A stretch of 64,000 bases of DNA from Salinactinospora qingdaonensis (GCF_039539445.1 NZ_BAABDD010000011.1:1-64000), one strand, 5' to 3'. Positions 44,426 to 55,096 are shown, numbered from the stretch's first letter. Numbers and translations are program-made. Notes: generated by a model from the sequence alone, not told the origin.

Positions 44426-44549
44426 CCTCGCTCACTCACTGCCGCGTCGGATGAGGGGCAGGCGGTTCTGGGGCGGTGACGCCGCCGCGTTGCGGGCGTC
44501 ATTGTGCGTCAACCACAGCGGACGGCCCGTGCATTCCGCCATGGCGGTA

Positions 44550-44590
44550 GGTGCGTCTCCCGCCGGCCGGTGGCCAGGAGGAGACGCACC
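44550..44590 (-). terminator. Hairpin between pdxS and pdxT
   Basis: GGTGCGTCTCC (44550-44560) and GGAGACGCACC (44580-44590) form a perfect 11-bp stem just after the pdxS stop. No U-run. It may partly separate pdxS and pdxT expression. Confidence 0.5.
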
Positions 44591-44607
44591 AGGGGGTGTC
44601 CGGAGGG

Positions 44608-45519
44608 CTACCAGCCGCGCTCGGCGTAGCGCTCGGCCTCGGTGAGGTCGTCGAGGTTGATACCGGTCATGGCCTCGCCCAGCCCTCGGGAGACCTTGGC
44701 GATGACGTGAGGGTCATCGTAGAAGGTGGTGGCCTTGACGATGGCGTCGGCGCGCTTGGCGGGATCGCCGGACTTGAAGATCCCCGAGCCGACAAAGACG
44801 CTTTGGGCGCCGAGCTGGCGCATGAGGCTCGCGTCGGCGGGAGTGGCCACGCCGCCCGCCGAGAACAGCGGCACGGGCAGCTCACCGAGCGCGGCGACTT
44901 CCTTGACCAGCTCGTAGGGGGCTTGGAGTTCCTTGGCCGCGCCGAAGAGCTCGGGTTCGTCGAGCGTCGTCAGGCGGTTGATCTCGGCGCGGATACCGCG
45001 CATATGGCGGGTGGCCTCGACGACGTTACCGGTGCCGGCCTCCCCCTTGGAGCGGATCATGGCCGCTCCTTCGGCGATGCGGCGCAGCGCCTCGCCCATG
45101 TTGGTGGCGCCGCACACGAACGGGACGGTGAACGCCCACTTGTCGATGTGGTGGGCCTCATCGGCGGGGGTGAGGACCTCCGACTCGTCGACGAAGTCGA
45201 CGCCGAGAGCCTGGAGCACCTGGGCTTCGACGAAGTGGCCGATGCGGGCCTTGGCCATGACCGGGATGGACACGGCGTTGATGATGCCCTCGATCATGTC
45301 GGGGTCGGACATACGGGCGACCCCGCCGTGCTGGCGGATGTCGGCGGGAACCCGCTCCAGTGCCATGACCGCCACGGCACCAGCGTCCTCGGCGATCTTG
45401 GCCTGCTCCGGGGTGACCACGTCCATGATCACGCCGTTTTTGAGCTGTTCGGCCATGCCCCGCCGGACGCGGGCGGTTCCGACCACGCCTTCGGTGGTGT
45501 TCTGGGCAGTGCTGGTCAC
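44608..45519 (-). CDS. pdxS: Pyridoxal 5'-phosphate synthase subunit PdxS
   Basis: The product is 303 residues from the GTG at 45519, with AGGAG nine bases upstream; the frame extends to 45756 without homology. MAEQLKNGVIMDVVTPEQA and AVMALERVPADIR open the TIM barrel; the catalytic lysines lie in VMAKARIGHF and TPADEA..DKWAF regions, and the phosphate site in VGSGIF. It makes PLP from ribose 5-phosphate, glyceraldehyde 3-phosphate and ammonia from PdxT. Confidence 0.96.
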   Translation of the reverse strand: MTSTAQNTTEGVVGTARVRRGMAEQLKNGVIMDVVTPEQAKIAEDAGAVAVMALERVPADIRQHGGVARMSDPDMIEGIINAVSIPVMAKARIGHFVEAQVLQALGVDFVDESEVLTPADEAHHIDKWAFTVPFVCGATNMGEALRRIAEGAAMIRSKGEAGTGNVVEATRHMRGIRAEINRLTTLDEPELFGAAKELQAPYELVKEVAALGELPVPLFSAGGVATPADASLMRQLGAQSVFVGSGIFKSGDPAKRADAIVKATTFYDDPHVIAKVSRGLGEAMTGINLDDLTEAERYAERGW

Positions 45520-45721
45520 GGTTGCGGACTCCTGTGTGTGGACGGGTTCTGGGCGGACACGGGTGCCTACCTCACGATTCACGCGCGAGCGAAACCGACG
45601 ACGGGTACGATCCAGCAGGCGCTGTGGATCACTGTATGTCGTCGTGCTCCTTCCTCTATGGTAGATCCTCGCCGCGCCGCCCCTCGGGGGGAGTCGGCGG
45701 CTACCTCCATACCGGGAGCGA

Positions 45722-46273
45722 CTAGGAACGGCCGGGAAATACCGGCGGCTCGTCATCCATGTCGAAGAACACCGGTAGCGGGGCGTGGCCGGCGAGCCGC
45801 AGCGTGCGGACGAGTCGACGCGAGCGGACGTCGCGGATCGCGGCGACCGCGTCGTTGTAGAAGCGCCGCGCGATCAGCACCCGCTTGGCCGCCGCCTCGA
45901 CCTCGGCCAACAGCCCGTCGTCGGCCGCGACATCCCCCAGCGCCTCCCCCAACTCCGGTTCGCTGATAACGGCCCGCAAGGCGCGGGAGAGATTGCTCTC
46001 GGCGAGTTCACGCTCGTCGGGATCGTCAGCGCGGCGGGCCCGGCCGGCGGCATCGGCGAGCAGCACGCGCGAGGCCGGCTCCAGCTCCGGCAGTGAGGCC
46101 AGTTCCAAGACGACGGAGCTACGGCGCAGCAGGGCGGCGTCCAGTGCCGCGCGGGCCGTCTCCACGCGAGTGTGCAACCGGTCCAGCCGCCCCACCCGCC
46201 AGGAAAGGTAGAACGAGAACAGCACCGCCAGCGCGACGGCGGTGACGATGAGCGGAACCCAGTCAAGTCCCAT
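45722..46273 (-). CDS. LemA-like membrane-anchored protein
   Basis: The product is 183 residues. An N-terminal membrane helix (LDWVPLIVTAVALAVLFSFY) is followed by a long helical region. RRFYNDAVAAIRDVRSRR and the end PVFFDMDDEPPVF recall the LemA helical-bundle family, but overall similarity is weak. It lies between pimA and pdxS on the same strand, a position where many actinobacteria keep a similar membrane protein. Function unknown. Confidence 0.75.
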   Translation of the reverse strand: MGLDWVPLIVTAVALAVLFSFYLSWRVGRLDRLHTRVETARAALDAALLRRSSVVLELASLPELEPASRVLLADAAGRARRADDPDERELAESNLSRALRAVISEPELGEALGDVAADDGLLAEVEAAAKRVLIARRFYNDAVAAIRDVRSRRLVRTLRLAGHAPLPVFFDMDDEPPVFPGRS

Positions 46274-46315
46274 GGTTGGCTCCCCCGCTTCAGAGCGTTA
46301 CGGCCCCGGATCTGC

Positions 46316-47464
46316 TCAGAGCGTGTCGGTACGGCCGACGGTGACGCCGCCGCGCGCGGTGCCGTGCGGCAGGACCGTCTCGTAGACCCGCACCACGTCG
46401 GCGGCGACCGCGTGCCAGTCGTAGGCGCACACAGCGGCGTTGGCCGCTGCCGATAGTTTGGCGCGGCAGGCGGGGTCGTCGAGCAGTCGTGCGGCCACGC
46501 CGGCGAGATCGTCGGGGTCGCCGGTGGCGAAGAGCGCACCGGCCTCGCCGTCGCGCAACACGTGGCGGAAGGCGGGCAAGTCGCTGGCGACGATGGGCGC
46601 GCCGGCCGCCATCGCCTCGGCCAGCACGATCCCGAAGCTCTCCCCGCCCAGATTGGGGGCGCAGAAAACGTTCACGGAGTGGTAGGCGCGCACCTTCTCT
46701 TCGGCGTCGACCCGGCCAAGGGCGACCACGCGGTCGGCGGCTTCGGCGGCGAGGGCCGCACGAGCCTCGTCGGCATCGCCGGGCCCGGCCAGCAAGAGCC
46801 GCAGATCGGGGCGGTCTCGGGCGAGGATGTCGAAGGCTTCGAGGAGCACGGGCAGCCCTTTGCGGGGCTCGTCCATGCGCCCCAGGAAACCGATGGCCTG
46901 GCCGCTGCCGGGCCATCCCGGCAGCGGGTCGGCTTTCTCGTACCGGCTGACCGCGACCCCATTGGGGATGAGGACAGCGTCGCCTCCCAGATGTTCCACA
47001 AGGGTGGTGCGGGCCGCCTCGGAGACGGCGATACGCCCGTTGATCTTCTCCAGTGCACTGCTGAGTACGGCGGCCGACACGACGAGGGCACGGGAGCGCT
47101 GGATCGAGGTGTGGAAAGTGGCCACGATCGGGCCTTCGGCGAGCCAGCACGCCAGCAGCGGCAGGCTGGGGGCCGCGGGCTCGTGGACGTGCAGCAGGTC
47201 GAACGCACCCTCGCGAATCCAGCGCCGCACCCGCGCGGTGGCACGCAACCCGAACGCCAGCCGGGCCACCGATCCGTTGTAGGGCACGGGCACGGCCCGT
47301 CCGGCCGAGACGATGTGGGGCGGCAGGTCGGTCTCGGAGTCGCAGGGCGCCAGCACCGACACCTCGTGGCCCAACTCCATGAGGGCGTTGGCGAGATCGT
47401 CGATGTGCTGCTGCACTCCGCCGGGAACATCCCAGGTATAGGGGCAGACGAGCCCAACGCGCAT
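46316..47464 (-). CDS. pimA: Phosphatidylinositol mannosyltransferase PimA (GT4)
   Basis: The product is 382 residues. GT4 fold with GGVQQHIDDLANAL near the N-terminus (acceptor side), FLGRMDEPRKGLPVLL in the donor domain and GESFGIVLAEAMAAG carrying the E-x7-E motif. PimA transfers the first mannose from GDP-mannose to phosphatidylinositol on the inner face of the membrane. It follows the acyltransferase by 16 bp, giving pgsA-acyltransferase-pimA. Confidence 0.93.
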   Translation of the reverse strand: MRVGLVCPYTWDVPGGVQQHIDDLANALMELGHEVSVLAPCDSETDLPPHIVSAGRAVPVPYNGSVARLAFGLRATARVRRWIREGAFDLLHVHEPAAPSLPLLACWLAEGPIVATFHTSIQRSRALVVSAAVLSSALEKINGRIAVSEAARTTLVEHLGGDAVLIPNGVAVSRYEKADPLPGWPGSGQAIGFLGRMDEPRKGLPVLLEAFDILARDRPDLRLLLAGPGDADEARAALAAEAADRVVALGRVDAEEKVRAYHSVNVFCAPNLGGESFGIVLAEAMAAGAPIVASDLPAFRHVLRDGEAGALFATGDPDDLAGVAARLLDDPACRAKLSAAANAAVCAYDWHAVAADVVRVYETVLPHGTARGGVTVGRTDTL

Positions 47465-47480
47465 CAGATCTGCTCTCCTC

Positions 47481-48434
47481 TCACCGTTGACCTGGGGGCG
47501 GGGGCGAGGTGGGGGAGGTCGCTGCGGTGGATCGACCGGCCGGCTCGGCGCCGGGAAGGTCGGCGGTGAAGATCGGCTGGAGCATGTGCCAATCTTGGGG
47601 ATGTTCGCTGATCTCGGCCTCGAAGACGTGGGCCAATTCCTGGGTCATCGCGCGCGTCTTGGCCGCGGTGTCGCCCGCAGCCGGCACGGGGATCTCCTCG
47701 TGGACCCGGATGACCATGTGCCGCCCTTCGTAGTGCAGCGAGACCGGCAGCAGCGCGGCCCCGGTGCGTTGGGCCAACAGCGCAGGTCCGCCCGGCATGC
47801 GCGCGCTTTCACCAAAGAACGTCACCCCGACGCCGCTTTCGGTAATGTCACGGTCGGCCAGCAGGCACACTAACCGCCCGGAGCGTAACCGGCGGGCGAG
47901 CGTACCGAACGGGTTGGCAGCCCCGGTCAGCGGCAACACCTCCATCCCCAGACTGGAACGGAAGGCGACGAAGCGGTCGAACAGCCGCTCGGGCCGCAGC
48001 CGCTGGGCCACAGTCGTGAGCGGGATGCCGCGAGCGGTGATCCACGCGCCGGCCAAGTCCCAGTTGCCCATATGCGGCAGTGCCGCGACCACGCCTCGGC
48101 CGGAGGCCACGGCCTGTTCCACACGCTCCACGCCAACGGCGCGGACGCTGTCGTGGAGCTGAGCCGAACTCAGCGCCGGCAGGCGAAACATCTCGTACCA
48201 GTAGCGCAGGTAAGAGCGCATACCGGCGCGCGAGAGCGCCCGTAGCTGGTCGTGTCCTACCGGGGCTGCCATAAGGCGCTCCAGATTGGCCTCAAGCTGG
48301 CCCACGCCGCTGGTTCTGCGTCGCCACGCTGCGTCGGCGATGCCGGCGAAGGCGTGACGCCCCAGCCGCTCGGGAAGTCGGCGCACCAGCGCCCACCCCA
48401 GCGTGTAGGCCGCGGCTGCGACGCGCTCTGCCAT
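47481..48434 (-). CDS. patA: Phosphatidylinositol mannoside acyltransferase
   Basis: The product is 317 residues of the LpxL/HtrB-like family. The catalytic HMGNWD (H-x4-D) is near residue 120, followed by glycine/arginine motifs (LLADRDITESGVGV). It adds a fatty acid to the mannose placed by PimA. The context, directly between pgsA and pimA, supports this call over a lipid A role, since this lineage makes no LPS. Confidence 0.92.
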   Translation of the reverse strand: MAERVAAAAYTLGWALVRRLPERLGRHAFAGIADAAWRRRTSGVGQLEANLERLMAAPVGHDQLRALSRAGMRSYLRYWYEMFRLPALSSAQLHDSVRAVGVERVEQAVASGRGVVAALPHMGNWDLAGAWITARGIPLTTVAQRLRPERLFDRFVAFRSSLGMEVLPLTGAANPFGTLARRLRSGRLVCLLADRDITESGVGVTFFGESARMPGGPALLAQRTGAALLPVSLHYEGRHMVIRVHEEIPVPAAGDTAAKTRAMTQELAHVFEAEISEHPQDWHMLQPIFTADLPGAEPAGRSTAATSPTSPPPPGQR

Positions 48435-48494
48435 GACGTTGCGCCTTTCCTTCCAGGACGTGCCCGTGGGCTGTGCCGGCCGCCGCGGGCCCCT

Positions 48495-49118
48495 CTAGTT
48501 GTTGCCGGCGGGCTGGTGTGGCTCGGCCAGCCGGCTGCGGGTCTCGACCAAGCGCTGCACGATGGTGAAACCGCTGAGCAGCGCAAGCAGCCACAGGCCG
48601 CCGGCCAGCGCATAGGGCACATCCATACCGTGCAAGCCGATGGCGACCAAGGCGATGATGAGGCGTTCGGTGCGTTCAGCCACTCCCACATCGCAGTTGG
48701 CGCCCAAGCCTTCGGCGCGCGCCTTGATATAGGAGACCCCGAACCCGCTGACGAGGCAGAACAGCGAGAGCCAGGCAAGGGACTGATCGTCGCCTTCTCC
48801 CATGAACCACAACAGCAGCCCCGAGAAGATCGAGGCGTCGGCCAACCGATCCAGGGTGGAATCGAGAAACGCTCCCCACCTGCTGGAGCGTTGGGTAGCG
48901 CGCGCCACCGCGCCGTCGAGCAGGTCGAACAGCGTGAACACGGTGACGACGATGGTGCCGACGTAAAACTCGCCTCGGGGGTAGAAGACAAGGGAGGCCA
49001 CGACGACGCCGGCGGTTCCGATGAGGGTGACCATGTTCGGTGTGACACCGATACGGGCAAGCCCTCGGCCTATGGGCTGCAACATCCGGGCGGCAGCGGG
49101 ACGCAGGATTCTCAGCAT
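48495..49118 (-). CDS. pgsA: CDP-alcohol phosphatidyltransferase, PI(P) synthase-type
   Basis: The product is 207 residues with about six helices. The CDP-alcohol motif is complete: DLLDGAVARAT, then G-x3-D-x3-D in GAFLDSTLDR. By context it should make phosphatidylinositol phosphate from CDP-diacylglycerol and inositol phosphate to feed PimA. The symbol pgsA follows actinobacterial usage; biochemical confirmation is not implied. Confidence 0.92.
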   Translation of the reverse strand: MLRILRPAAARMLQPIGRGLARIGVTPNMVTLIGTAGVVVASLVFYPRGEFYVGTIVVTVFTLFDLLDGAVARATQRSSRWGAFLDSTLDRLADASIFSGLLLWFMGEGDDQSLAWLSLFCLVSGFGVSYIKARAEGLGANCDVGVAERTERLIIALVAIGLHGMDVPYALAGGLWLLALLSGFTIVQRLVETRSRLAEPHQPAGNN

Positions 49119-49215
49119 GACTTCTCAACATCATAGAGCGCGGGCGCCCGCATCGGGCGAGACGTCCCGCCGTTTCGGAGGGTATGGGGCCGTCGGACGT
49201 CCTGCGCTGGGACGG

Positions 49216-49634
49216 TCACGGGCGGAAAGTGGGAAACGCCGATGTCATTCCTCTCCACTGGGGCACCGGACGACGGCAGGCGCGCCGACCACCGGGGATG
49301 CGGCTACGGTTACGCGATAACCACTGGTAGAGCGACACTGCCAGGCCACGACCCCCCGGCAGACGCAGCACTGCCCCCAGCGGCCACCACCGTGGACGGG
49401 GCGAGGCCAGCAGCAGCACCGCGATGGCGTGGACTCCGCCCCACACATGGCGACCGTCGGGATGGAGCAACAGGATCTCCTCGGCTGCCCGCCTGCGCAG
49501 GTGCGGCGGTAGGTCGGCTGCGTGCCAGGGCACCACGTGACGTCGGCGCCCGCCGTGACGTGGTGCCGCGCGAATTCGGCGCAGGAGGTGCAGAAACCGC
49601 ACTCGCCGTCGAATATCACCGTGGCCGGTGGCAT
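49216..49634 (-). pseudogene. DCC (DUF393) thiol-disulfide oxidoreductase-like protein, frameshifted
   Basis: From the ATG at 49634 (GGGGGAG upstream) the frame reads VIFDGECGFCTSCAEFARHH, the DCC motif with its D-x-x-C-x-x-C, up to GADVT. The family-like remainder VVPWHAADLPPHL, then HPDGRHVWGGVHAIAVLLLA and LYQWLSRNRSRIPGG, lies in another frame ending at 49216. One missing base at about 49533-49541 explains both. It lies between the HIT gene and pgsA. It could be a sequencing error rather than a real loss. Confidence 0.7.
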
Positions 49635-49648
49635 GGGAACTCCCCCGT

Positions 49649-50194
49649 TCACGGCCAATGCTCAGCGAGCAGTTCGCGCGTGTCGCGCAGCAACTGCGGC
49701 AGTACCTTGGTGCGGCCGACTACCGGCATGAAGTTGGTGTCGCCACCCCACCGGGGGACGATGTGCTGATGCAGGTGGGCGGCGATCCCCGCCCCGGCGA
49801 CAGCGCCGAGGTTCATCCCGACGTTGAAGCCTTGGGCGTCCATGGCCGAACGCAGCGCCGTGATGGCCGACTGGGTCAGCGCCGACACCTCACCGGCCTC
49901 GGCGTCGTCGAGTTCGGTGTAGTCGGCGACGTGACGGTAGGGGCAGACCATGAGGTGCCCACTGTTGTAGGGGTAGAGGTTGAGAACGGCGAACGTGGCC
50001 TTGCCGCGCGCGACGACCAGCCCCTCCTCGTCGGAAAGCGACGGGATTCGGCAGAAGGGGCAGCCCGCGCCGGCCGCCGGCCCGGTGGGTTTGTTCTCTC
50101 CCTTGATGTAGGCCATCCGGTGCGGGGTCCACAGGCGCTCGAACCCGTCGGCCTCACCGGCCCCGCCCTGGGGCTGCCGTTCCGCCTCGCCCAT
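49649..50194 (-). CDS. HIT-domain hydrolase
   Basis: The product is 181 residues from the ATG at 50194, with a GAGGAGAGGTGA site 8 bases upstream. The catalytic HLHQHIV (H-x-H-x-H) is near the C-terminus. The N-terminal CPFCRIPSLSDEEGLVV carries a Cys pair as in many actinobacterial members. HIT proteins hydrolyse nucleotide conjugates such as AppppA or AMP-linked substrates. It is the first gene of the HIT-DCC-pgsA-acyltransferase-pimA run; related genomes keep it beside pgsA. Confidence 0.93.
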   Translation of the reverse strand: MGEAERQPQGGAGEADGFERLWTPHRMAYIKGENKPTGPAAGAGCPFCRIPSLSDEEGLVVARGKATFAVLNLYPYNSGHLMVCPYRHVADYTELDDAEAGEVSALTQSAITALRSAMDAQGFNVGMNLGAVAGAGIAAHLHQHIVPRWGGDTNFMPVVGRTKVLPQLLRDTRELLAEHWP

Positions 50195-50354
50195 GCGCTG
50201 GCTCACCTCTCCTCGTCTGTGCGCCGCCGGTCGTCGCCTCCCAGCCCTGCACCCGCGGTGCCTTCCGCGGTCGCAGCTCGCCATCCCAGCATAGAAGCTG
50301 CGGCCCCACACGGGCGCGCGGGCGGGACACGTCCCGGCCGGGGCCGAAGCGGGC

Positions 50355-51173
<819 letters not shown>

Positions 51174-51432
51174 GGTGGCGACTCAACTCCCAGGCGTGTG
51201 ATCGTCCGTGACGTGCCGAGGCGGTGCAGCGCCCCGAGCAAAGAGCCGGTTCAAGGGCCCGCGGGTTCGCCCCGGACACAACGGAAACCCCGCCGCCGGA
51301 AGACCTTACTTTCCCCGCGGCCGTTATCGTAGCGGCTTTACATCGGCGGCGAACCAACGGTAAGGCACTGACCGTGCCCCTCCGAGGTGGCGCGGTCGAG
51401 CCGGACGCGCCGTGCCGTCCCGTTCGACCGTC

Positions 51433-53148
51433 TCACAGGCCGAGCAGCACGCGCAGGTGGCGCGGCGGCGGGCAGCCGTGGCCGAGCATGGCGTCGTGGA
51501 GTTCGCGGGGCGAGGCTTTGGGACGAGCGGTCGAGAGGTCTCGGGCAAGGTCGCTGACCTCACGGTAGCCGACGTAGTAGGTGGAAAGCTGGGCACTGGT
51601 CAGCCGCGCACGCCGCCACTTGCCGGCGGCCTCGCCCTCCTCCTGGTGGCCGCGCTCGGTCAGCAAAGTCATAGCCTCGGACTCGTCGATGTCGCGGGCG
51701 TGCACCCGCACGTCGAGGATGGCGTTGAGGGTCATGCGCAGCCGCATCTTCAACTGCATGAGCCGCAGCGCCAGATCGGCCCAAGGGTCGGCACCCCCGG
51801 TCAGCCCGTGGCCGGCCATCAGCTCCTCGGTGTAGACCGCCCACCCCTCGATGAAAGGGCCGCTCCACAGCGCGTGGCGGATCGGGGTGGCGCCCCGGTA
51901 GCGGGCGGCATGGGCCAACTGCAAGGCATGGCCGGGCACCCCCTCGTGGACCATGAGGTTACGCACCAGGTGCGCGTTGTACTCGCGGTAGAACGACGCC
52001 TGCCGCTGCGGCGCCCACTCCTCGGGGGGCGGGGCGACGGCGATGAGTGTGGGCGCCTCGCTGGTGGGGCTGAGTGGCCCCGGAGGGTCGCAGTAGGCCA
52101 CGGCCGTGCCGCGTTGGGAAGCGGGCATGTCGATGACCCGCACCGGCTGCTCGGGGATGGTGACGAGGTCCAAATCGGCCACGCGCCGCCACAGGTCGCT
52201 CAGTGCCTGCTCGCACAGCGGACGGATCGAGTCGGCGTCGGTGGCGGCGCCGCCGGCCAACTCGTCAAGCACCTCGCGGACCTGGCCGGCCCGCGGCGAC
52301 TGCCCCGTGTACTCGGCTGCGACCTCGGCGATCTCCTCCTCGGTGGCGATGAGGTCGCTCTCGGCTCGGGTGAGCAGGGTATCGGGGGACAGTTCGGAGT
52401 CGAGCGTGTACCACAACTGGGCGGCGTAGTCGCGCTCGCCTAGCCGCGGGTCGGCGGTGGCGGACTCAAGCCGCGACTCCAGCCAGGCCACGTGCTCGTT
52501 CAACGCAGCGGCAGCCTCGTCGCGCGCCGGCTCCACTTCCGCGCGCCGCTTGGGCGCCTCGGACAGCAGTGTCTCCAGTGCGTAGGTCAGCAGCTCCACC
52601 GTGCCACGGGTGCGTGCGATGGCCGTCTCGACGTGTACGCGCGGCATGCCCCGGCCACCGTCGAGTCGGTCACGGGCGGTGGCCAGGAAATCGCCGACGG
52701 CGTGGCAGCGTTCGGTGATCGCGGTCAACCGCTCCTGCAACGGCAGCGTGTCTTTGACGATCAGACTGTAGAGCGCGTCGCTGGGCAACTGGTGCAGCGG
52801 GTCCCAGGTGTGGGGGCGCAGCTCGGTGAGTCGCCACAGGTCGGCGCTGATACGCGAGCGCAGCATCTCCAAGTCGACGTGGTCGGCCGCGGGCAGCATG
52901 GTGTCGTCGATCTCGTCGAGCGCGCCGATGGCGTCGGTGAGGGTGGCGGCGCGGTGGGTGTCGGCGTCGATGGAGAAGTCGCTGAGCCGGCCGGCGAACC
53001 GGGAGTCGCCCAGTCCGCTCGCCCACTCTGGGTTGTCGGCGAGCAGCGCCTCCACGATGGCGGAGGCCACGCTGTGGAACCGGTCGGTCATGGCATTGAC
53101 GCCGTGCTCAGGCTGGTGGGGGTCTGGCGTTGAGGTCATCGCTCTCAT
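51433..53148 (-). CDS. DUF885 family putative metallopeptidase
   Basis: The product is 571 residues, the normal length. MVHEGVPGHALQ contains HEGxPGH, the zinc-binding site of DUF885; EGWAVYTEELM downstream supplies the third ligand. No signal peptide is visible, so it is likely cytoplasmic. The substrate is unknown. Three Met codons occur in the first 20 residues; the first has AAGGGG upstream, but MTDRFHSVA (20) is an equally good N-terminus. Confidence 0.9.
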   Translation of the reverse strand: MRAMTSTPDPHQPEHGVNAMTDRFHSVASAIVEALLADNPEWASGLGDSRFAGRLSDFSIDADTHRAATLTDAIGALDEIDDTMLPAADHVDLEMLRSRISADLWRLTELRPHTWDPLHQLPSDALYSLIVKDTLPLQERLTAITERCHAVGDFLATARDRLDGGRGMPRVHVETAIARTRGTVELLTYALETLLSEAPKRRAEVEPARDEAAAALNEHVAWLESRLESATADPRLGERDYAAQLWYTLDSELSPDTLLTRAESDLIATEEEIAEVAAEYTGQSPRAGQVREVLDELAGGAATDADSIRPLCEQALSDLWRRVADLDLVTIPEQPVRVIDMPASQRGTAVAYCDPPGPLSPTSEAPTLIAVAPPPEEWAPQRQASFYREYNAHLVRNLMVHEGVPGHALQLAHAARYRGATPIRHALWSGPFIEGWAVYTEELMAGHGLTGGADPWADLALRLMQLKMRLRMTLNAILDVRVHARDIDESEAMTLLTERGHQEEGEAAGKWRRARLTSAQLSTYYVGYREVSDLARDLSTARPKASPRELHDAMLGHGCPPPRHLRVLLGL

Positions 53149-53178
53149 CCTGCCCCTTCAGCAATGGCCGCGCACCTG

Positions 53179-53754
53179 TTACCCGGCGTTAGACTTGCGG
53201 GCCGCGAAAGCGGTGGTGTCCAGCGTCACCGAGAACGGCTCGGGCAGCTTGACCCTCGAACCGATGGCGACTCGGGTGTGGCGGTCATAGCCCTGACCGT
53301 GGGGCTCCTCGAACAGGGTGACCGTCTCCTCGACTATGTCGATGAACAGGTAGAGCGGCACCCCGGCCAAGGCGTAGCCGCGCAGCTTGCGCACGCGGTC
53401 GTTGTCGGCGTTGCCCGGCGAGGTGACCTCCACCGCCAGCAGCGCCGCCGAGACCGGGAACACCCACTCGTCGTCGGTGATGACGTGCTCAGGCAGCACC
53501 ACCGGGTCGGGGATGGAACGCTGGTCGAGGTGCGGCGGGGACAGCGTCACCATCTCGACGGGGCCGAACTCTCCCGGCCTGATGTCGAGCAGGGCGCGGT
53601 AGAGTTCCCGGACGATCCGGGCATGGCGTCCAAAGGGTGGGGCCGACACGATGATCTGGTCTCCGATGATCTCGACTCGATACCCCTTCGGGACATCCAG
53701 TTGGTCGGCGACCTGGGTAAGGGTCAGCTCCGGGTGCTGTACCGCGAACGCCAT
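53179..53754 (-). CDS. Uma2-family (DUF820) PD-(D/E)XK nuclease-like protein
   Basis: The product is 191 residues from the ATG at 53754, chosen because AGGAAG lies at good distance; an ATG at 53787 has none. RSIPDPVVL, LLAVEVTSP and KLRGYALAGVPLYLFID give the Asp, Glu and Lys of the nuclease-like fold. The family is abundant in actinobacteria and cyanobacteria, with no proven function. It is divergent from the cyclase gene, about 117 bp away. Confidence 0.9.
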   Translation of the reverse strand: MAFAVQHPELTLTQVADQLDVPKGYRVEIIGDQIIVSAPPFGRHARIVRELYRALLDIRPGEFGPVEMVTLSPPHLDQRSIPDPVVLPEHVITDDEWVFPVSAALLAVEVTSPGNADNDRVRKLRGYALAGVPLYLFIDIVEETVTLFEEPHGQGYDRHTRVAIGSRVKLPEPFSVTLDTTAFAARKSNAG

Positions 53755-53871
53755 GTCTTCTTCCTGGCTCCCGTTACTGTCTGCCATGACTCTAATGATG
53801 CCCTGTGCCGCTGCGCAGGGAAATGAGCAAGGTGAGCGGGAAACGTGCGACGCGGATCGGAAACAGAGCAC

Positions 53872-54543
53872 ATGAACCAAGACGGGATGGTCGACCTCAG
53901 CCGGCCCCTTGGACCCGACACCCAGGTCTATCCGGGCGATCCGCCGGTGACGTTCACGCCCGTGGCCACGCCGGCCGAAGACGGGTGCGGCATCACCGCG
54001 GTGAGTATGAGCTCGCAGAGCGGCACGCACGCCGACGCGCCGCGGCACTTCTTCGCCGGGGGTGCGGGTATCGATGAACTGCCGCTGGAGCTGTTCACCG
54101 GTCCGGCCGTCGTGGTCGACGTGACCGGACGGCCCGACCGCTGCCCCATCGGCTGGGAAGACCTGGCTCCCCGAGAAGCGGATCTGGGTGCGGGCGTGGT
54201 CGTGCTGCTGCGCACCGGCTGGTCGGCCCACTACGGCACCCCGCACTACTTCGCCCACCCCTACCTCAGCGGCGAGGCCGCCCGCCGGCTGGTCGCGGCG
54301 GGGGTGCGCACGCTCGGCATCGACGCGCCCAGCCCTGATGTCACCCCCGAACCGGGACGTGAGATGCCCGCGGACGGCTTCGCCGTGCACGAGGCGGTGC
54401 TGGGCGCGGGCGGGGTGATCGTAGAGAACCTGTGCCGCCTGGAGCTCCTCGACTTTGCCGCGCCGGTGTTCAGCGCACTGCCGATTCCGCTGGCCGGCGC
54501 CGACGGGGCGCCGGTGCGCGCGGTGGCCTGGCCGGTCCGGTGA
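53872..54543 (+). CDS. Cyclase / kynurenine formamidase-family metallohydrolase
   Basis: The product is 223 residues. SQSGTHADAPRHF matches the cyclase motif HxGTHxDxPxH in modified form (Gln/Ser in front), with further metal-site residues in GIDAPSPDV. Members hydrolyse N-formylkynurenine or related amides. A GTG at 53845 is an alternative start; neither has a strong ribosome site. No tryptophan-degradation neighbours are seen. Confidence 0.85.
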   Translation: MNQDGMVDLSRPLGPDTQVYPGDPPVTFTPVATPAEDGCGITAVSMSSQSGTHADAPRHFFAGGAGIDELPLELFTGPAVVVDVTGRPDRCPIGWEDLAPREADLGAGVVVLLRTGWSAHYGTPHYFAHPYLSGEAARRLVAAGVRTLGIDAPSPDVTPEPGREMPADGFAVHEAVLGAGGVIVENLCRLELLDFAAPVFSALPIPLAGADGAPVRAVAWPVR

Positions 54544-54748
54544 GAACGCCGGGTGGCTACGCGCGGCGGGGGCGGCCGACAGGCCGGTGGCCTTAAGCAG
54601 GCGAGCGGGTCGCTGCCTCACCGCCGCGGTGAGGCCAGTGAGGCCGGCGGACAGCGCGCCACCGCGGACAGCCTCGGCTGCACAGCCGGCGTCGCCCCCG
54701 TGGGCGGGGCTTGCGGCGCGGCGTGGATGAGGGCTGAGGTGGCGCGTA

Positions 54749-54802
54749 GTGTTTCCCGTCGCTCGTACCTCGATCGCTGCGCGATCTCGGCAACCTGGGG
54801 TG
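54749..54802 (-). repeat. Interspersed repeat, copy D (left arm of a pair)
   Basis: On the minus strand CACCCCAGGTTGCCGAGATC is followed by GCGCAGCGATCGAGGTACGA and GCGACGGGAAACAC. It is the best match to the consensus and lies opposite copy E. Confidence 0.65.
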
Positions 54803-55096
54803 AACTGTGGCCACGGTGGGGGGTTGTTGAGGGGCGGGGCTGGGGCCGGTGCCGCGGCTCAACGCCTTCTGGGGTGCCCTCGGCTCCCACCCCGCAGAGC
54901 TTGCCGCCCACCGCTGTAGCCCCGCCACAGCACCATCCCGCGACAGCGAATCCTGGAATACGGCACCGCCCCGAGCCAGAGCAAGATCCCGGCGAAGTTC
55001 TGGGGTAGGGCGAGATCGCACGCGCCAGCGACGGTGTCTCACCCCTGGGGCCGTCCGCGTCGTTTCCGCTCACCCCAGCCCCAGCGCCCCCTTCAA

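Noticed and set aside
51174..51345. Possible yybP-ykoY manganese riboswitch before the TerC gene
   Set aside because: The leader has a GGGGAAAGTA run, but the conserved riboswitch core segments and pairing are not there.
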